A DNA stretch of 12,512 nt from Myxococcales bacterium (GTDB lineage Bacteria; Myxococcota_A; Polyangia; Palsa-1104): positions 1-12,512 of the forward strand of contig JAHFDU010000016.1 in the NCBI GenBank assembly GCA_023248835.1. Direction: 5' to 3'. The notes beneath the pieces are model-generated. The model was not told where the DNA came from. It did not search any database and worked only from the letters and a program-made list of their open reading frames with translations. Each line of letters starts with the position of its first letter. The stretch's first letter is position 1. Shown here piece by piece: positions 1 through 6,118 of the stretch. The translations under genes and the position numbers were made by a program.

Positions 1-60
1 GGCCCAGAAAGAATCGAACTTTCAACAAACGGATTAAGAGCGCTCGCTCTGTCCACACGC
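1..60 (-). pseudogene. Partial tRNA-Lys copy (3' half intact, 5' half degenerate)
   Basis: Positions 1-40 are identical to 81-120, the part of the intact tRNA-Lys gene running from the 3' acceptor strand through the T arm and variable loop to the anticodon loop. Past position 40 the likeness decays: 41-55 still resembles the D arm with indels, and no acceptor 5' strand able to pair with the 3' end is visible. It therefore cannot fold into a full tRNA. It could be a decayed tandem tRNA copy or the attachment-site scar of an element that used the tRNA 3' end. The window edge cuts it at the last acceptor bases. Confidence 0.7.
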
Positions 61-78
61 GGTTCTTCTCAATTCTTG

Positions 79-151
79 TGGGCCCAGAAAGAATCGAACT
101 TTCAACAAACGGATTAAGAGTCCGCTGCTCTGCCAGTTGAGCTATGGGCCC
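79..151 (-). tRNA. tRNA-Lys (anticodon CTT)
   Basis: The minus strand folds into a complete 73-nt cloverleaf. Acceptor GGGCCCA pairs with TGGGCCC and is followed by discriminator A at 79. The D arm is GCTC/GAGC, the anticodon stem GCGGA/TCCGT with loop CTCTTAA, and the T arm GAAAG/CTTTC with loop TTCGATT. The anticodon CTT reads AAG, so it delivers lysine. The 3' CCA is not encoded. It is divergent from the glycosyltransferase at 204, and its 3' half is repeated 80 bp downstream. Confidence 0.95.
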
Positions 152-161
152 GAAAGCGGCA

Positions 162-190
162 TGTATGCCTCGTTGCAGGCATGGCGTCAA
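162..190 (-). promoter_or_regulatory. Putative sigma70-type promoter of tRNA-Lys
   Basis: Read on the minus strand, TTGACG (190-185) is five-sixths of the -35 consensus. It is followed after 17 nt by CATACA (167-162) as a weak -10 box, 10 nt before the tRNA 5' end at 151. Spacing is ideal but the -10 match is poor. A 6-bp hairpin, ATGCCT/AGGCAT (165-182), lies inside this segment. Confidence 0.45.
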
Positions 191-192
191 GG

Positions 193-198
193 TATAAT
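193..198 (+). promoter_or_regulatory. Consensus -10 box just before the glycosyltransferase start
   Basis: A perfect TATAAT ends only 5 nt before the ATG at 204. Transcription normally begins about 7 nt after the -10 box, so the message would start at or next to the A of the ATG, making it leaderless. No Shine-Dalgarno is visible. The -35 is not clear: TTGCAG at 173-178 is only 14 nt upstream. Confidence 0.5.
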
Positions 199-203
199 CG
201 GCC

Positions 204-1094
204 ATGGTTTCCGCTGTCATCCCCACCTACAACTACGGCCGCTTCGTCGAAAAAGCGGTCCGAAGCGTGCTTGCGCAAACCTACCAACCAATCGAATGCA
301 TCGTGGTCGACGACGGCTCGAACGACGACACCGCGCAGCGCCTGCAGTCCTTGCCGATTCGTTTGCTGTGGCAAGAGAATCGTGGGCTGTCTGCCGCTCG
401 CAACCGCGGCGTTGCTGAGGCAAGCGGTGACCTCATCGCGTTTCTCGACGCAGATGACTGGTGGCAGCCAGACAAGATTGAAAAACAGGTCGCCGCGCTC
501 AAACCAAGCGACGCCGCCGTCGGTTGCGGAATCCGCAACTGGTCTGCCGACGGCAGTCTGCTGTTTTGCGAACGCGCCAAGTCTCCGACTGAACGCTGCG
601 AGCAAAACCTTCGCCTCATCGCCACCCGTCAGTTGTGGATCGGCGGCTCCGGCTCGGGCGCGCTCATCCGTCGACAGGTGCTCACCGCACTCGGCGGCTT
701 CGACGAAAGCTTACGCGGAGCCGAGGACTGGGACCTCTGGCTGCGCATCGCCGCCGCCTACTCCTTTTCCAATGTCGACGATTTTTTGACCAATCTTTTT
801 TGGCACGGCACCGGCGTCTTTCGCGATCCACCACGGATGGAGGAAAATCAGTGGCGCGTCTACGAAAAAGCGATCGCGCGCTGGCCAGAGACGCTCGGCG
901 CCTCGGTACGCAAGCAGATGCGCGCTCTCATCCTCGCCGACGCTGCGGGCGAGTGGATCGCCACCGGCGACCGCGCCAAGGCGCTGGCGTGCTACGCATC
1001 GTCGTTGCGACAGTGGCCGTTCGCACGCAAGCGCTGGCGACGCGTCGCCAGTTTGGCGGTTCGCCAAATTGTAGCGCGGCTGCACAGCGAGTAA
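204..1094 (+). CDS. Family 2 glycosyltransferase (GT-A fold)
   Basis: This 296-residue protein transfers a sugar from a nucleotide-sugar to an acceptor, probably a surface glycan or lipopolysaccharide at the cytoplasmic face. The N-terminus carries the GT2 signature IPTYNYGRFVEKAV (residues 6-19), VVDDGS with the nucleotide-binding aspartates (D36, D37), and NRGLSAARNRG (59-69). The metal-binding DxD is FLDADDW (80-86, D82/D84). LGGFDESLRGAEDWDLWLR (163-181) holds the probable catalytic-base region E174/D175. The C-terminal 90 residues are helical and match no domain I recognise. There is no membrane segment or signal peptide. The ATG follows a TATAAT box without a Shine-Dalgarno. The next gene starts 23 nt downstream, so the two are probably cotranscribed. 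The sugar and acceptor cannot be told from sequence. Confidence 0.9.
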   Translation: MVSAVIPTYNYGRFVEKAVRSVLAQTYQPIECIVVDDGSNDDTAQRLQSLPIRLLWQENRGLSAARNRGVAEASGDLIAFLDADDWWQPDKIEKQVAALKPSDAAVGCGIRNWSADGSLLFCERAKSPTERCEQNLRLIATRQLWIGGSGSGALIRRQVLTALGGFDESLRGAEDWDLWLRIAAAYSFSNVDDFLTNLFWHGTGVFRDPPRMEENQWRVYEKAIARWPETLGASVRKQMRALILADAAGEWIATGDRAKALACYASSLRQWPFARKRWRRVASLAVRQIVARLHSE

Positions 1095-1117
1095 ACTGCC
1101 ACTCCCAAGGAGACGCC

Positions 1118-1807
1118 ATGGCGACTGAGGTTGAGGTGGTAGAGAAGGTCGTGGAGGCTGGAAAAACGCTCGAACTGCGTCGGCGTCAAGGCAACTACGA
1201 AATTCGCATTGCGGGTGCACTCGCTTGGGCGACCGACATCACTCGCTCGGAAAAATCGCTGGCTGAATTGACGCTGGCCCCCTTGGCCGCGCGCGATGAT
1301 GTCGCGGTGCTGCTCGTCGGCGTTGGCATCGGCACCACCTTGCGCGCGCTGCTCGATCTACCCGGCGTCGCGCGGGTCGACGTGGTGGAGTCCTCGCCCA
1401 CTCTCATCGACTGGCAGGCGCGCCACTTTTCTGCGCACAACCGCGACGCGCTCAAAGACAAGCGCGTCCACCTCCATGCGCTTTCTGTCGAAACACTACT
1501 TCACGCTCGCAGTGAACACGGTGCGCCGAGCGACGGCTGGCTGGCACTGATCATCGATCACGATCAGCACACCTCGCCCTCGCTTGGCAATGAAAACGCG
1601 ATCGTTGATCTCGAGGCCGCGCTGCGGCCAGGGGGCGTGCTCTCCACTTGGTCGAGCGCGCGCGACACCGCGCTGCTCGGCCGCTTGCATGCGCGTTTAC
1701 AGAACGTCGCCGAGGTGATCGTGCCGGTCGACATTGAAGGCAAGAGCGCGCTCGACTACGTCTACCGCGCCCGCCGCCAGCCCGCGCCCACCAAAGGGGC
1801 CAACTGA
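1118..1807 (+). CDS. Spermidine synthase-like / SAM-dependent methyltransferase-fold protein
   Basis: This 229-residue Rossmann-fold protein has the SAM-type glycine loop LLVGVGIGTTLRALL (65-79), then VDVVESSP (87-94) with an acidic residue at the ribose-binding place. ALRPGGVLSTWSS (168-180) is typical of a spermidine-synthase-like bacterial family. Where true aminopropyltransferases have an acidic active-site segment of the D-S/T-x-D-P type, this protein has IIDHDQHTS (145-153), so polyamine synthesis is unlikely and methyl transfer to an unknown substrate is more plausible. AAGGAG at 1107-1112 lies 5 nt before the ATG and fixes the start; the open frame extends further upstream only as a shadow of the glycosyltransferase gene. 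The stop abuts the heptamer repeat array. Confidence 0.75.
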   Translation: MATEVEVVEKVVEAGKTLELRRRQGNYEIRIAGALAWATDITRSEKSLAELTLAPLAARDDVAVLLVGVGIGTTLRALLDLPGVARVDVVESSPTLIDWQARHFSAHNRDALKDKRVHLHALSVETLLHARSEHGAPSDGWLALIIDHDQHTSPSLGNENAIVDLEAALRPGGVLSTWSSARDTALLGRLHARLQNVAEVIVPVDIEGKSALDYVYRARRQPAPTKGAN

Positions 1808-1809
1808 TC

Positions 1810-1844
1810 AGCCGACAGCCGACAGCCGACAGCTGACAGCCAAC
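1810..1844 (+). repeat. Heptamer array, left arm (five 7-bp units)
   Basis: Five head-to-tail 7-bp units: AGCCGAC three times, then AGCTGAC and AGCCAAC. It starts 2 nt after the stop codon of the methyltransferase-like gene. Positions 1824-1840 are the exact reverse complement of 1944-1960 in the right arm. Confidence 0.9.
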
Positions 1845-1932
1845 AGTTTCGGACACGGAAGAGGCCGGAAATTGCAATTGAGTTTATCGGTTGCACGAGC
1901 ACTCGAACGTTTCGAAACATCCGTTCCGCGCT

Positions 1933-1960
1933 GTCGGCTGTAAGCTGTCAGCTGTCGGCT
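1933..1960 (-). repeat. Heptamer array, right arm (four units, inverted)
   Basis: On the minus strand this reads AGCCGAC, AGCTGAC, AGCTTAC, AGCCGAC: the same 7-bp family as at 1810-1844 in opposite orientation. The first units encode the last residues (A-D-S) and the TGA stop of the histidine kinase, so repeat and coding sequence overlap. Confidence 0.88.
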
Positions 1961-3090
1961 CGCCGCAGCGGTAGCACAACGCGAAAAACTGATCCGATGC
2001 CGAGTTGCGACTCGACCTCGATGGTACCGCGGTGACGCTTGACGATCTCCGAGCTGATGTGCAAGCCGAGGCCAAGTCCGGCCCGCCCCTGCAGCGGCAC
2101 ATTGGAACTGCGAAAATAGGGAGTGAACAGGTGCTCGACTTCGGTGCTGTCGATGCCAATTCCTTGATCGATGACTTCGATGATCCCGTCGGTGCCGCTT
2201 TTTTCCACGCGCACCGTCACCGGCGTCGCCGCGTCGCTGTAGCGCAATGCATTTTGGATGAGATTGGTCACCACTTGCACCAAGCGAATCGGATCCCATT
2301 TTCCAAGCACCGGCGCTGGCGCATCCAGCCTGACGACAGGGCGCGGACCAGCCGTGGGAGCCAGAGCGATGGCGTCGCGGCAGAGCGCCACCAGATCAGT
2401 CTCGACTGGACATAGCGGCAAGTCGCCGCCAAAACGAGCGCGCTCAAACAGTTGTTCGACCAAGGTGAGCAAAAGCGAAGTATGGCGGCGCAACCGTCCA
2501 ATCACTTCTAGACGACGCTCTGGGTTCGACAGCACGCTCGGATCCATCTCCAACATTTGCACGTTGGCCTGCATCGAGGCGAGCGGAGAGCGCAGTTCAT
2601 GCGACGCCATCGCCAAAAAGCGATCCTTGAGCTCGGCCGCCTCATGCAACGCGGTCACATCCTGCCAGCAAGACACCGCTGCATTGATGGTCCCGTCGTC
2701 CTCCGGCAGCGGCGCTCCGACGCTGAGATAGTAGCGCGGCGGCAGATCGTCGCGAAAATGCACCTTCATCTCGAGTGGTGGCGGGGTTTCACCCGAGAAC
2801 GCGCGCATCACCGGCAGCTCCTCAGACGCCACCGGACGACCGTCCAGATGCGCCAGCGTCACGCGATGGCGCAGCACTCTCCAGTCGGTCGAGTCGCCGA
2901 GCAGCTCATTGAGCTCGCGTGCAGCGCGGTTGCGGTGCACCAGCTCGCCGCTGCGGTGCACAACATTGACCACCATCGGCATGTGCTCAATCGCGGTGGC
3001 AAGAAGTTTCTGTTGTTTGAGCGCTGCGGCCAATTCTCGAATACGAGCGGCTTGCGCCTCATCTTCCGGCATATCCGCTGGTTCGCTCAT
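1948..3090 (-). CDS. Soluble PAS-domain sensor histidine kinase
   Basis: This 380-residue protein has no membrane segment or signal peptide, so it should sense inside the cell. A short coiled-coil-like N-terminus (10-30) leads to a PAS domain (about 30-148). A HisKA dimerisation helix follows with the phospho-accepting histidine in MASHELRSPLASM (H164). The HATPase domain shows the N box NLIQNALRYS (N280), G1 DQGIGID (308-314) and G2 GLGLGLH (338-344); all key residues are present, so it should be active. The ATG overlaps the anmK stop by 4 nt (ATGA), pointing to translational coupling in a kdsC-anmK-kinase operon. No response regulator is adjacent. Its last residues and stop come from the heptamer repeat, so the native C-terminus may have been trimmed slightly, beyond the catalytic core. 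Confidence 0.92.
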   Translation of the reverse strand: MSEPADMPEDEAQAARIRELAAALKQQKLLATAIEHMPMVVNVVHRSGELVHRNRAARELNELLGDSTDWRVLRHRVTLAHLDGRPVASEELPVMRAFSGETPPPLEMKVHFRDDLPPRYYLSVGAPLPEDDGTINAAVSCWQDVTALHEAAELKDRFLAMASHELRSPLASMQANVQMLEMDPSVLSNPERRLEVIGRLRRHTSLLLTLVEQLFERARFGGDLPLCPVETDLVALCRDAIALAPTAGPRPVVRLDAPAPVLGKWDPIRLVQVVTNLIQNALRYSDAATPVTVRVEKSGTDGIIEVIDQGIGIDSTEVEHLFTPYFRSSNVPLQGRAGLGLGLHISSEIVKRHRGTIEVESQLGIGSVFRVVLPLRRADS

Positions 3091-4265
3091 GGCAAACAGA
3101 TCTTTCCCAATACCGCCGCTCGAGACGCACCGGTGACCGACGGCAAGCTTGCACGATCGCCACGAACCGTAGCCAGCGCCAACAGCGAAAACGCGACCGC
3201 CTCTTTGGCATCGGCCGAAACCCCGCTCTCGGCAAACGGCCGCACCGGAATCGGCGACAGCTCGTGCGCAAGTTCCTGCATCAAGGTCTGGTTATGGGCA
3301 CCGCCGCCGCAAACCAACATCTCGTCGATGCTCCCTCGACCCAAGACGAAACGTCGATAGCTGTCGGCGATGGCGCAAGCAGAAAAAGCGACCAAGGTTG
3401 CGAGCAGATCGCACGGCTTGCGATCGCGATGGGCGGCCGCCCACGTCTGCGCTTGCGGCTCACCGTAACGCTCGCGTCCGGTCGATTTGGGAGGCGCCAG
3501 GGCGAGAAAATCGTCACGCAAGAGTTGCTCTAGGAGATCGTCTTGCACCGCGCCTCGGGCCGAATAGCGGCCCTCTCGATCGATCGCGTCGGCGCCGTCG
3601 GATGCCAGCGGCGCCAGTGCATCGATCATCATGTTGCCCGGGCCGTTGTCAAAAGCGATCACCTGTTCGAGGTCATTTGAAATCACGGTGACGTTGGCAA
3701 TGCCGCCAATATTTTGCAACGCGACGCGCCGATTCGGTTGGCGATAAAGCACCCAATCGGCGTAAGGCACCAGCGGCGCGCCCTCACCGCCAAGCGCCAC
3801 ATCAGCGCAGCGAAAATCGGCGACGGTGACAATGCCGGTGCGTGCGGCAATGACCGCGGGCTCGCCAAGCTGCAGTGTCGAAGCGGTGCCGCCCTTTGTG
3901 CGCACTACAGAAGGCGGTGCATGCCACACCGTTTGACCGTGGCTGCCGATGAGATCGACATCGCCAGCCGCGACCTTGGCACGCTCGATGACAGTGAGCG
4001 CCGCCTTGGCAAAACACTCGCCCAGCCAAAAATTTCGCTGGCACAAAGTTTCGGTGTCGGCATGAAGCAGCGCCGCGATCTGGGCGCGCTCGGCCTTCTT
4101 AAAAGGCAGGGTGCAGAACTCGATGAGATGGGCTTTGCAATCAGCGCCCTGCCCTTGCCACTTTACCAGCGCGGCGTCGATGCCGTCGAGCGAAGTGCCC
4201 GACATCAGACCCACCGTGAGCCACTCTTTTTTTTGGTGGAGGCGTGCGAGCGGGTTCGTCGACAT
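3087..4265 (-). CDS. anmK: Anhydro-N-acetylmuramic acid kinase
   Basis: AnmK opens and phosphorylates 1,6-anhydro-MurNAc to MurNAc-6-phosphate with ATP, in cytoplasmic recycling of peptidoglycan fragments. The 392-residue length is slightly above the usual 370 or so. Family signatures are clear: GLMSGTSLDGID (19-30, phosphate-binding loop), GSHGQTVWH, QLGEPAVIAARTGIVTVADF, QNIGGIANVTV, FDNGPGNMMIDAL, LVCGGGAHNQTLM and SADAKEAVAF. The start overlaps the kdsC stop by one base (TGATG), and the stop overlaps the kinase start (ATGA), so all three genes are tightly coupled. A run of eight A residues on the coding strand (4234-4227) near the 5' end encodes Q-K-K and is a possible slippage site. MurQ, the next enzyme of the pathway, is not in the window. 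Confidence 0.95.
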   Translation of the reverse strand: MSTNPLARLHQKKEWLTVGLMSGTSLDGIDAALVKWQGQGADCKAHLIEFCTLPFKKAERAQIAALLHADTETLCQRNFWLGECFAKAALTVIERAKVAAGDVDLIGSHGQTVWHAPPSVVRTKGGTASTLQLGEPAVIAARTGIVTVADFRCADVALGGEGAPLVPYADWVLYRQPNRRVALQNIGGIANVTVISNDLEQVIAFDNGPGNMMIDALAPLASDGADAIDREGRYSARGAVQDDLLEQLLRDDFLALAPPKSTGRERYGEPQAQTWAAAHRDRKPCDLLATLVAFSACAIADSYRRFVLGRGSIDEMLVCGGGAHNQTLMQELAHELSPIPVRPFAESGVSADAKEAVAFSLLALATVRGDRASLPSVTGASRAAVLGKICLP

Positions 4266-4783
4266 CAGCGGTGGTTGCGAATCAGATCGCAGATTTCGCG
4301 CACCGCGCCTTCGCCGCCCCGTCGCTGCGTGACATAGTGCGCGGCGGCCCGCACCTCTTCGACTGCATCAGGCACGGTGGCGCCAAAACCGACTTGCTGC
4401 AAAAGCGGAATATCGACCAGCTCGTCGCCCATAAACGCCGCTTCCGGCGCGCTGACGCCGACATTTTTGGCAAGTTCAGCAAACTTCGACGCCTTGTCGG
4501 TGACGCCAAAATGAACATGCTTGATACCAAGCGATTCCGCCCGCGCTCGCCCCGAACGTACGTCGCCGCTCGACAGGATCGCAATCTCGACCCCCGCCTG
4601 CTGCAACAGCTTGATGCCATAACCGTCGCGCACATAAAATCGCTGTGACCATTCGCCATTCGGCAAAAAATAGAGATGTCCGTCGGTGAGCACACCATCG
4701 ACGTCGAAGCAAACCAATCGTATGCGCTTGAGGCGCTCTCCAGCATCAGGCGGCAAGGTGGCGCGAGCGTGGCGCTTTTGCAC
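4265..4783 (-). CDS. kdsC: 3-deoxy-D-manno-octulosonate 8-phosphate phosphatase, KdsC type
   Basis: This is a HAD-superfamily C0 phosphatase of 172 residues, which hydrolyses Kdo-8-phosphate to Kdo for the lipopolysaccharide inner core. Motif I is CFDVDGVLTDG (25-35) with nucleophile D27 and acid/base D29. Then come FYVRDGYGIKLLQQAG (49-64), motif II ILSSGD (69-74), a lysine near 97-100, and motif IV FMGDELVDIPLL (117-128, D120, D124). The C-terminal AAHYVTQRRGGEGAVRE (147-163) is the KdsC tail. Motif II usually reads ITGR; here it is ILSSGD. Motif IV has D-E in place of D-D. The start is GTG at 4783 with no clear Shine-Dalgarno, so the first 18 or so residues are uncertain. First gene of the kdsC-anmK-kinase operon; presence of Kdo implies a Gram-negative envelope. 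Confidence 0.9.
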   Translation of the reverse strand: MQKRHARATLPPDAGERLKRIRLVCFDVDGVLTDGHLYFLPNGEWSQRFYVRDGYGIKLLQQAGVEIAILSSGDVRSGRARAESLGIKHVHFGVTDKASKFAELAKNVGVSAPEAAFMGDELVDIPLLQQVGFGATVPDAVEEVRAAAHYVTQRRGGEGAVREICDLIRNHR

Positions 4784-4868
4784 AACCGCAGAATGCCACA
4801 GATACAGACAAAATAGGCGTGAATTCGCTCTCGGACGCGTTCACAGATCTCTCGACAAAAAAGGCGCG

Positions 4869-4902
4869 TTGACTATTCGGCCAAAGCGGAATGCGTTATG
4901 GT
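4869..4902 (+). promoter_or_regulatory. Possible promoter elements before the HSDL2-like dehydrogenase
   Basis: TTGACT at 4869-4874 is a good -35-like hexamer. No good -10 sits at 16-18 nt. TATGGT (4897-4902) is 22 nt away, too far for a standard promoter, but it lies 6 nt before the second ATG (4909). The 107-bp region 4784-4890 separates this gene from the divergent kdsC and must hold both promoters; I see no clear operator in it. Confidence 0.25.
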
Positions 4903-5754
4903 TTGTTCATGAAACCATTAGAAAATCGTATCGCGATTATCACCGGAGCATCGCGCGGTATCGGGCGAGTCGTCGCATTAACGCTGGCGCGGGCTGGAGC
5001 TGATATCGTCGTCGCCGCCAAAACCGAAGAGGCCAATCCCAAATTGCCGGGCACCATTCACACCGTGGCCCGCGAAGTAGAAGCGCTCGGCCGCCGCGCT
5101 TTGCCGGTAAAACTCGACGTGCGCGACGATAACGCCATCGACGAGATGGTGCAAAAGACCCGCGCTGCGTTCGGGCGCATCGACATTCTCATCAACAACG
5201 CCGGCGCACTGTGGTGGCAACCAGTGCTCGAAACCCCGATGAAGCGTTACGATCTAATCCACGGCATCAATTCGCGCGCGGCGTTTGCCTGCACCCGCGC
5301 TGTGCTGCCGACCATGCTCGAGGGCGGCTTTGGCCACGTCCTGGTCTACTCGCCGCCTATTTCGCTCGACGCGCTGCCCGGAAAAGTCGCCTACTGCATT
5401 TCCAAGTTCGGCATGACCATGCTGGCGCACGGCCTAGCCGTCGAGATGAGTGGCAAACCGTTTTCGATCAACGCGCTCTGGCCGGTCACCGCCATCGAGA
5501 GTCAAGCCACCATTAATTTTGGCCTCGGCGGTCCTGCGATGTGGCGCAAGCCAGAAATTTTAGCCGACGCTACACTCGCAATTGTTTCCAAGCCGCCGGG
5601 TGAGCTCACTGGGAAAGCGCTGCTCGACGAAGATCTGCTGCGCTCCGAAGGCGTCACCGATTTTGTTCAGTACCGCTGCGATCCGGCGCACGAGCCACCG
5701 CACATCATGGCGCGCGACTTTCCCAATACTGGCCTGGCACCGGCCAAAGGGTAG
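4891..5754 (+). CDS. Short-chain dehydrogenase, HSDL2-like
   Basis: This 287-residue NAD(P)-dependent oxidoreductase has the cofactor loop TGASRGIG (18-25), DVRDD (76-80), INNAG (101-105), and the catalytic S154 in YSPP with Y168-x-x-x-K172 (YCISK). Segments such as AAKTEEANPKLPGTIHTVA (42-60), MKRYDL (117-122), FSINALWPVTAI (191-202), RKPEILADA (219-227) and LLDEDLLRSEGVTDF (244-258) match the N-terminal domain of hydroxysteroid dehydrogenase-like protein 2 and its bacterial relatives. The C-terminal SCP2 domain of the animal protein is absent. The substrate is unknown; a lipid or acyl compound is likely from the family. The start could be ATG 4891 or ATG 4909 (residue 7, just before the fold); neither has a strong Shine-Dalgarno. 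The following gene begins 1 nt after the stop. Confidence 0.88.
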   Translation: MRYGLFMKPLENRIAIITGASRGIGRVVALTLARAGADIVVAAKTEEANPKLPGTIHTVAREVEALGRRALPVKLDVRDDNAIDEMVQKTRAAFGRIDILINNAGALWWQPVLETPMKRYDLIHGINSRAAFACTRAVLPTMLEGGFGHVLVYSPPISLDALPGKVAYCISKFGMTMLAHGLAVEMSGKPFSINALWPVTAIESQATINFGLGGPAMWRKPEILADATLAIVSKPPGELTGKALLDEDLLRSEGVTDFVQYRCDPAHEPPHIMARDFPNTGLAPAKG

Positions 5755-5755
5755 A

Positions 5756-6118
5756 ATGAACTCCTTCAGCGAATTCTGGCCATTTTATGTGCGCGAACAT
5801 TCGCAGCCGCTGACGCGTCGGTTGCATTTTGTTGGCACCACTTTAGTTCTCTTGCTGGTGATCGCAGCCGCCGCTCTGAGGCGTCCTTGGCTACTCTTGT
5901 TGACGCCGGTATGCGGCTACAGCTTTGCCTGGGCCAGCCACTTTCTCGTCGAGAAAAATCGCCCGGCGACGTTCAAATACCCGCTCTACTCACTGGTCGC
6001 CGATTTTGTCATGTACGGAAAAATGCTGCGCGGCCAGATGGACGAAGAAGTGCGTCGGGCTAGCGCTGGCAGTTCCGGCAATAAAACGTCGACCGCCCGC
6101 TCTGCACAGCACGCGTAA
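5756..6118 (+). CDS. DUF962 / Mpo1-like small membrane protein
   Basis: A 120-residue protein with the bacterial DUF962 pattern: FSEFWPFYVREHSQPLTRRL (4-23), HFVGTT, a hydrophobic segment (about 29-42), a second one (about 45-60), then FAWASHFLVEKNRPATF (57-73) followed by YPLYSLVADFVMYG. The family includes yeast Mpo1, an Fe(II)-dependent dioxygenase of 2-hydroxy fatty acids; the conserved histidines and the HFxxEKNRPATF motif are present, so a related oxygenase role is possible but unproven in bacteria. AAAGGG at 5746-5751, inside the end of the dehydrogenase gene, is the likely ribosome binding site, and the stop (TAG) is one base before the ATG. The last 19 or so residues are low-complexity and lie antisense to the zinc-finger end of mutM. 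Confidence 0.88.
   Translation: MNSFSEFWPFYVREHSQPLTRRLHFVGTTLVLLLVIAAAALRRPWLLLLTPVCGYSFAWASHFLVEKNRPATFKYPLYSLVADFVMYGKMLRGQMDEEVRRASAGSSGNKTSTARSAQHA

Larger units (their letters stand above)
1810..1960. repeat. 151-bp inverted-repeat element between convergent genes
   Basis: The two heptamer arrays form arms with a 17-bp perfect inverted repeat, plus a 4-bp match after three mismatched positions. They flank a core of about 88 bp that contains the palindromes AATTGCAATT (1870-1879) and GTTTCGAAAC (1909-1918). No open reading frame of interest and no clear target duplication is visible. The form is that of a small non-autonomous repeat (MITE or REPIN-like), and it may act as a two-way terminator or RNA hairpin for the convergent genes. 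I recall similar AGCTGACAGCCGACAG tracts from other environmental genomes but cannot search for them. Confidence 0.65.

Noticed and set aside
114..605. Minus-strand frame of 163 codons opposite the glycosyltransferase
   Set aside because: It covers the tRNA and the antisense of a clear GT2 gene; its protein has no recognisable domain.
635..1117. N-terminal extension of the methyltransferase-like frame
   Set aside because: It is the out-of-frame shadow of the glycosyltransferase (Arg-rich), and a strong AAGGAG marks the real start at 1118.
1118..1807. Naming the gene speE (spermidine synthase)
   Set aside because: The catalytic acidic motif of aminopropyltransferases is not conserved and the protein is shorter than SpeE.
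1810..1960. CRISPR array
   Set aside because: Units are 7 bp, contiguous and without spacers; no cas genes are present.
2557..3360. Plus-strand frame of 267 codons
   Set aside because: It is antisense to the histidine kinase and anmK, has Arg/His-rich composition and no domain.
4227..4234. Programmed -1 frameshift site in anmK
   Set aside because: The A run is not in the phase of an X-XXY-YYZ slippery heptamer, and no second frame product makes sense.
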